A DNA stretch of 37,997 nt from Mucilaginibacter xinganensis. GTDB taxonomy: Bacteria; Bacteroidota; Bacteroidia; Sphingobacteriales; Sphingobacteriaceae. Position 1 is the stretch's first letter. Each line of letters begins with the position of its first letter. Of the stretch, positions 33,557-37,997 are shown piece after piece. The notes under the pieces are model-generated. The model was not told where the DNA came from. It ran no database searches and was given only the letters and a program-made list of their open reading frames with translations. Both the position numbers and the translations under genes were made by a program. The DNA is taken from positions 1 through 37,997 of the forward strand of contig JAMFSA010000160.1 of assembly GCA_026225055.1 (NCBI GenBank), written 5' to 3'.

Positions 33557-34798
33557 ATGAGCTTATTTACCGTAATAACAATTTTATTCATTATCAGCTC
33601 GGTGTTCAGTTATATTAACGCCCGATGGATCAAGTTGCCAGGCGTAATAGGTGTTATGCTGCTGGCTATTGTAGTTGCCCTGTTCCTGATCACTTTCGGA
33701 AAGGCAATTCCTTTTGTTCACAGTTACAGCCTGTCGGTATTAAACTCGATAGATTTTTCAAAAACGCTGCTCAATATGATGCTGGGGTTTTTGCTTTTCG
33801 CAAGCGCGTTACATTTTGATATCAATAGGCTAAAAGGAAACCTCAGGGCAGTTCTCACTACCAGTACGGTAGGGGTTGTTCTGTCTGCCCTGATATTTGC
33901 AAGCCTTTTATATTATTTGCTAAATCTTTTTCATTTGCCAGTACCCTTTATATATTGTCTGGTGTTTGGGGCGCTCATCTCGCCTACGGATGCTGTAGCC
34001 GTTGCAGCGCTATTAAAAGAGTCAAAAATGCCGGAACGCATGAGAACGATCATTACCGGAGAATCACTTTTTAATGATGGTATAGGGATCGTGCTTTTTG
34101 TGACCTTTTCAGATTTTGCCGCTACCCCCGAACATGGCTTTTCATGGGCCGCCATGCTGCAACTATTTGCACAGGAGATTTTTGGGGGAGTAGCTTTAGG
34201 GTTAATAACCGGCTGGCTGGCCTATCGTATGATACGAACGATAGACGAATTTCAGACCATCGTACTGATCACTTTTACCCTGGTGATGGGTATTTCAGTA
34301 GCTGCCACCTATCTTCATGTTTCGATTCCTTTGGCAGTGGTTGCCGCCGGATTGCTGATCGGCACCTGTCCTTTTGGAAGGGAGCCGTCCCTTCATCTGA
34401 ATCAGTATCTCGACAGGATATGGAGTTTGACCGATGACCTATTGAATACCATACTATTTGTACTGATCGGGCTCCAAATGGTGAGTGTAACTTTTTCGGT
34501 CGGCTATTTCTGGATAGGTATTGTCGCAATTATTATCCTGTTAATCGCAAGGGCAGTCAGTATTATCCTGCCCGTCGTTTTCCTTCGCAGAACGCTCAAA
34601 ATAAAGTACAACAGCATTTTAGTCCTCACTTGGGGTGGGTTAAGGGGAGGGATTTCTATAGCGCTTGCCCTGTCGTTACCTGCTTCGCCTTATCGCGAGC
34701 TCATACTTACCTGTAGTTTCTTCATCGTTGTTTTCTCCGTCATCGTTCAGGGGCTGACCTTAAACAGGCTGGTTGAAAAGGTAGCGATTGAGCAGTAA
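33557..34798 (+). CDS. CPA1-family cation/proton antiporter (NhaP type)
   Basis: From the ATG at 33557 the product is 413 residues with about 12 membrane helices. The ion-path motifs are ISPTDAVAVAAL with Asp145 and GESLFNDGIGIV with Asn173 and Asp174, as in NhaP and plant SOS1/NHX transporters. LTWGGLRGGISIALALSLP near the end is another family block. It should exchange Na+ or K+ for H+. The C-terminal cytosolic regulatory domain of longer relatives is absent. A TTG two codons upstream (33551) is unlikely to be the start. The gene stands 179 bases after AraC and 46 bases before the interrupted beta-helix gene. Confidence 0.93.
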   Translation: MSLFTVITILFIISSVFSYINARWIKLPGVIGVMLLAIVVALFLITFGKAIPFVHSYSLSVLNSIDFSKTLLNMMLGFLLFASALHFDINRLKGNLRAVLTTSTVGVVLSALIFASLLYYLLNLFHLPVPFIYCLVFGALISPTDAVAVAALLKESKMPERMRTIITGESLFNDGIGIVLFVTFSDFAATPEHGFSWAAMLQLFAQEIFGGVALGLITGWLAYRMIRTIDEFQTIVLITFTLVMGISVAATYLHVSIPLAVVAAGLLIGTCPFGREPSLHLNQYLDRIWSLTDDLLNTILFVLIGLQMVSVTFSVGYFWIGIVAIIILLIARAVSIILPVVFLRRTLKIKYNSILVLTWGGLRGGISIALALSLPASPYRELILTCSFFIVVFSVIVQGLTLNRLVEKVAIEQ

Positions 34799-34844
34799 GA
34801 AATTTAATTATAACCAATTCAAATACTCCAAACCAACATAAATT

Positions 34845-36248
34845 ATGAAAACAAAAATTAATTCACTGACCGATCTGATGGCAGCATTGAATAATAATGC
34901 CCCTCAAAATTTAGAAATACAAACGTCCATCCTTTGCCCGTATTCAATTGTATTACCCGTAGGCTTTAGTTTAAAGGGTGCTAATAAAGAAAATTGTATT
35001 ATCAGCTTTAATAATAGCGATGGGTTAGGGCTAACGGCTGATAACGAAATTGTCGATCTTATTATTCAAACCAACCCCAATAACCGGGCTATTTACACAT
35101 TAAGCAACCATCCCAATTTAGGCACGTTATCTTTAAAAAATCTGACCGTTACAGGGCAGGTTCAGATCCTAACCAGGGCGGGTACCAAAACAACAAAGCT
35201 GGTTGCCGATAACATTGATATTGTGGCCTGCGATGCCCGCAGGTATTCGGAGCAGCCCCAAAAATATGGTGTTAATGTTTACCAGGGCGCTTTTACTGTT
35301 TATAACTTTAACAGCGATCCGGATAGCGTTATTAATGCAACCTTAACCAATATCAGTTTAGGACGAAAGGGCGCTCCGGTAATTGGCTCCGGTTTGTTTA
35401 TTTGCGGCTTTGGCGACAATGGCGGCTGGGTAATATCGGATACGATAACTACAGGCGATATTTACTCGAACGGTATGCTGCCTTTTGGGCAACCGGATAT
35501 GATAACCGCCGGTGTTTTTATTGTAAATGGCGTTAAAGTAAAAAGCCTGACACACAAAGGTTCGGTAACCACTTATGGGGTAAATGATATGGTATTGGAT
35601 ACCTAGGGTTATGTAGAAAAATGGGTAGCAGAAAAGCCTATAACATCATACGGACCAAGCGGTATTGGTTTTGTGAATTTTGGTACGGTTGATGAATTTG
35701 ATGCTCAGGACAAAATTGAAACTTTTGGCTCGGGGGCAAGGGGCTTTAACCAATATGACGGCACGGTTAAAAAAGCAGTTTTTCATTCCATTATTACACA
35801 TGGAAATGGTTCTATCGGTATGCAGTTCAGTAAGGCCGTTGGTAGTATAGAAGTAAAAAATGGAGTTGAAACTAATGGATCAGTAGGTCAATCACTGGTT
35901 AAGGGGGTGATCATGACCCTTCCGGCGGATGCGATCAGTGTTAAACCCGGTGGAGAGATCAGGCAATTAAAAATTTCAGGTGGCATTACTACCCATGGCG
36001 ACAATGTGCACTCCTACAATGTAGAAGGGGGAATTGTGCATGAGTTGACCGTTAAGGGGGATATAGTTGCCAATGGCGATAACTCTATTGCAGTAACTGT
36101 TAGCCATAACGGGGAAACGCCTTTAAACAATGTTTCGGCGACATCAAAAAAAGGGATAGCAGTGCAAATTTCCGGTGGAAAAGTTACCAACCGTACCGGA
36201 CTTATTGCTAACGGAGCAAAAGGAGATATTATAGAAGTAAGTGTTTAA
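34845..36248 (+). pseudogene. Predicted beta-helix protein interrupted by an in-frame TAG
   Basis: One frame spans 34845-36248 and would give a 467-residue protein, except for a single TAG at 35604-35606. Sequence on both sides is open and continuous in style: repeated short strands with Gly/Asn turns, such as NGSIGMQFSKAVGSIEVKNG, GGEIRQLKISGGITTHGD and GGIVHELTVKGDIVANGD, typical of a right-handed beta-helix. There is no signal peptide and no recognised catalytic site. The codon is probably a mutated TGG, since the context reads DT*GYVEKW. The second half (from about 35673) could still be made if translation restarts. I do not know the family function; pectate-lyase-like folds are the nearest analogy. 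Base composition shows no decay otherwise, so the loss looks recent. Confidence 0.75.
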
Positions 36249-36416
36249 TAAACTTGAACAATACAATGATAGAAATGAAATAGATAACGTAGCGCAAATG
36301 AAGGGTGTGTACTGGCGACGTGAATTTATTGTCAAAATCCACAATTTTTTTTCTTAAAAGTGTTACCCCTGATTTCTTGCCAATCGTAACTTAGCATTAA
36401 CTTCAATTTTAACAAT

Positions 36417-37070
36417 ATGAAAATAGCACTGATTGGTAGTACAGGCTTTGTCGGTTCAGCCATCTTAAAAGAGGCATTAAACAGGGGGCACAATGTAACC
36501 GCGCTCTTACGTCACCCTGACAAATTGAAGGTTCAGAACGATAGGCTTTCCATAGTATCCTGCGACATCATGGAATCAGGAAAACTGGCTGCAGAATTAA
36601 AAGGGAATGATATCGTGATCAGTGCATATAATGCGGGCTGGGCCAATCCTGATCTGTACCGTGAATTTATGAAGGGGTCACTTTCCATACAATCGGCCGT
36701 GCAAAAATCTGGCGTAAAAAGGTTAATCGTTATGGGAGGGGCCGGGAGTTTATTCATAGCGCCCGGTCAGCAACTGGTGGATGCACCTGGTATGCCGGCG
36801 CAATTTAAACCTGGGTCATTAGCAGCGAGAGACTATTTAAATATCTTAAAGGAGGATACTAACCTGCAATGGACTTATGTAAGTCCGGCTATCAACATGA
36901 ACAGAGAAATATCCGGTGTAAGAAAGGGCATTTATAGGACAGGGCTGGACAACCCAGTATTTGATAATAACCAAAATAGCAGTATATCGGTTGAGGATCT
37001 TGCAGTTGCTGTAATTGACGAAGCAGAAAATCCAAAACATATCCGGCAGCGTTTTACAGTCGGCTATTAA
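36417..37070 (+). CDS. NmrA-like NAD(P)-binding protein
   Basis: The 217-residue protein is an atypical short-chain dehydrogenase: nucleotide motif IGSTGFVGSAIL (7-18), ALLRHPDKL after strand 2, DIVISAYN, and RLIVMGGAGSLF in place of the usual SSxxxYG, with no Tyr-x-x-x-Lys pair at the usual spacing. Relatives act as NAD(P)H sensors or quinone- and azo-type reductases and are often near MFS or AraC genes. The C-terminal part (WTYVSPAINMNREISGVRKG, SISVEDLAVAVIDEAENP) is typical of this subfamily. It lies 168 bases after the beta-helix gene and 58 bases before ygiD, with which it may be co-transcribed. Confidence 0.85.
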   Translation: MKIALIGSTGFVGSAILKEALNRGHNVTALLRHPDKLKVQNDRLSIVSCDIMESGKLAAELKGNDIVISAYNAGWANPDLYREFMKGSLSIQSAVQKSGVKRLIVMGGAGSLFIAPGQQLVDAPGMPAQFKPGSLAARDYLNILKEDTNLQWTYVSPAINMNREISGVRKGIYRTGLDNPVFDNNQNSSISVEDLAVAVIDEAENPKHIRQRFTVGY

Positions 37071-37128
37071 GTGGCAGGATTAACAACAACCCCACATAAG
37101 TCATTTTCCCCAGCTATAAATAATTACA

Positions 37129-37893
37129 ATGAATAACCTATCATCATTTAATAAATTTACAGATAACCTAAAAGTGCAGGACGATATTATGCCCGTCCTG
37201 TTTATTGGACATGGTTCTCCCATGAATGGAATTGAAGACAATGAATTCAGTAAACGCTGGGCAGCTATGGCAAAAGAGATCCCCGTACCTACAGCGGTGT
37301 TGGTAGTGTCAGCCCATTGGCTGAGTCATGGAACCCTGGTAACAGCCATGGAATTTCCGAAAACCATTCATGATTTTGGTGGTTTCCCGCAAGAATTATT
37401 TGAGGTTCAATATCCTGCGCCGGGTAACCCTGCTTTAGCCGATGAGGTTGTCTCTCTTGTTAAACGTGTCAATATTGGGCTGGATCATGACTGGGGATTG
37501 GATCATGGCACATGGTCTGTCGTAAGACATATGTACCCCGAAGCTAAGATCCCCGTACTCCAATTAAGTATTGATTACACTAAACCGCCGCAATACCATT
37601 ATGACCTGGCTAAAGAACTTTATAGTCTCCGTAAAAAGGGCGTGTTGATCATTGGGAGCGGCAATATGGTGCATAACCTTAGAATGGTCGCCTGGGATAA
37701 AATGAGCGAGCCGGGTTTTGGATTTGACTGGGCGCTGAAAATGAATGATACTTTTAAACAATTGATTAAAGGGGGCGACCCGTGGTCATTGATCAATTAT
37801 GAAAGTTTAGGACGTGAAAGCGCACTTGCCATACCCACGCCGGAACATTATCTGCCACTTCTCTATTCCCTGGTGACTGTTGCGCAACTATAG
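37129..37893 (+). CDS. ygiD: YgiD-type 4,5-DOPA-extradiol-dioxygenase (LigB superfamily)
   Basis: The 254-residue protein belongs to the LigB-type extradiol dioxygenases that open catechol rings such as that of L-DOPA. Conserved metal and acid-base residues are seen in LFIGHGSPM (His28), VVSAHWLSHGT (His63), LDHGTWSVVRHMYP (His126), GSGNMVHNLR (His182) and TPEHYLPLLY. It ends about 25 residues after... the last of these motifs is followed by only SLVTVAQL, whereas E. coli YgiD continues some 30 residues further, so the C-terminus seems cut. The start at 37129 adds 20 residues before MPVLFIGHG; a start at 37189 is possible but rests on the same frame. An AT-rich hairpin follows the stop. Confidence 0.88.
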   Translation: MNNLSSFNKFTDNLKVQDDIMPVLFIGHGSPMNGIEDNEFSKRWAAMAKEIPVPTAVLVVSAHWLSHGTLVTAMEFPKTIHDFGGFPQELFEVQYPAPGNPALADEVVSLVKRVNIGLDHDWGLDHGTWSVVRHMYPEAKIPVLQLSIDYTKPPQYHYDLAKELYSLRKKGVLIIGSGNMVHNLRMVAWDKMSEPGFGFDWALKMNDTFKQLIKGGDPWSLINYESLGRESALAIPTPEHYLPLLYSLVTVAQL

Positions 37894-37894
37894 T

Positions 37895-37925
37895 GTTATA
37901 ATTTTGAGATTATAACTTGTTTTTG
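37895..37925 (+). terminator. Probable terminator after ygiD
   Basis: GTTATAAT (37895-37902) and ATTATAAC (37909-37916) form a perfect eight-base stem with a six-base loop, followed by TTGTTTTTG. The stem is AT-rich, so it is weak, but place and T-run fit. I see nothing else in the last 70 bases. Confidence 0.55.
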
Positions 37926-37997
37926 CAATATTGATTAAAACGAGAGCAGCAAGTTTGTATCACCTAAGTGGTTTAATCGTATAGATAGCGGATTAAA

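Noticed and set aside
35604..35606. TAG considered as a recoded sense codon (pyrrolysine-like)
   Set aside because: Other genes in the window end in TAG (for example cruF and ygiD), there is no pyrrolysine machinery here and Bacteroidota rarely have it. A nonsense mutation is simpler.

Overview
The window looks like a chromosomal piece of a Bacteroidota bacterium, most likely Sphingobacteriaceae (Mucilaginibacter or Pedobacter type). I infer this from the gene families (FISUMP lipoprotein, WG-repeat protein, CrtW/CruF carotenoid genes, Bacteroidota-style SNF2 helicase), from the lack of Shine-Dalgarno sequences, from a few TAnnTTTG promoter elements, and from intergenic palindromic repeats of a kind I associate with that family. 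No genome comparison was possible, so the genus is an inference.

Layout. 1-3498: the start of an HU-type DNA-binding gene (minus), then mutY, ssb and a secreted serine hydrolase (plus). 3499-4267: a gene-free stretch holding four palindromic repeat elements. 4268-11268 (all minus): waaA, a PlsC-type acyltransferase, a GT2 glycosyltransferase, a CruF-type carotenoid hydratase, ispH, a WG-repeat protein, a CrtW-type ketolase and hemH. The middle of this block reads as a pathway for a hydroxylated, glycosylated and possibly acylated keto-carotenoid. 11331-15429 (plus): ugd, UDP-glucuronate decarboxylase, galE and a CpsB-type phosphatase, a sugar-nucleotide and polysaccharide operon. 15556-20493 (minus): an FtsX/MacB-type permease, a FISUMP lipoprotein and an SNF2 helicase. 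20922-24407 (plus): a secreted protein with four LTxxQ motifs, then a tight three-gene envelope set (barrel-like protein, GDPD-like lipoprotein, barrel protein). 24788-25732 (minus): an exported metallophosphoesterase.

From about 26 kb the character changes. There is an orphan soluble histidine kinase whose N-terminal half is fourteen 21-residue coiled-coil repeats, with an AraC regulator facing away from it. After that come decayed genes (short-chain dehydrogenase remnant, carboxymuconolactone decarboxylase remnant) mixed with intact ones: lipocalin-like protein, VOC protein, DHA2 efflux pump, second AraC regulator, NhaP-type antiporter, a predicted beta-helix protein split by an amber codon, an NmrA-type NAD(P)-binding protein and a YgiD-type extradiol dioxygenase. 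This part looks like an accessory locus for handling aromatic or reactive small molecules, partly eroded.

The points most worth a second look are the carotenoid tailoring block, the 21-residue-repeat kinase (its repeats keep their protein sequence while diverging at synonymous sites), the amber-interrupted beta-helix gene, the GDPD-like lipoprotein with an altered HR motif, and the several families of palindromic repeats, two of which supply the stop codon of a carotenoid gene.
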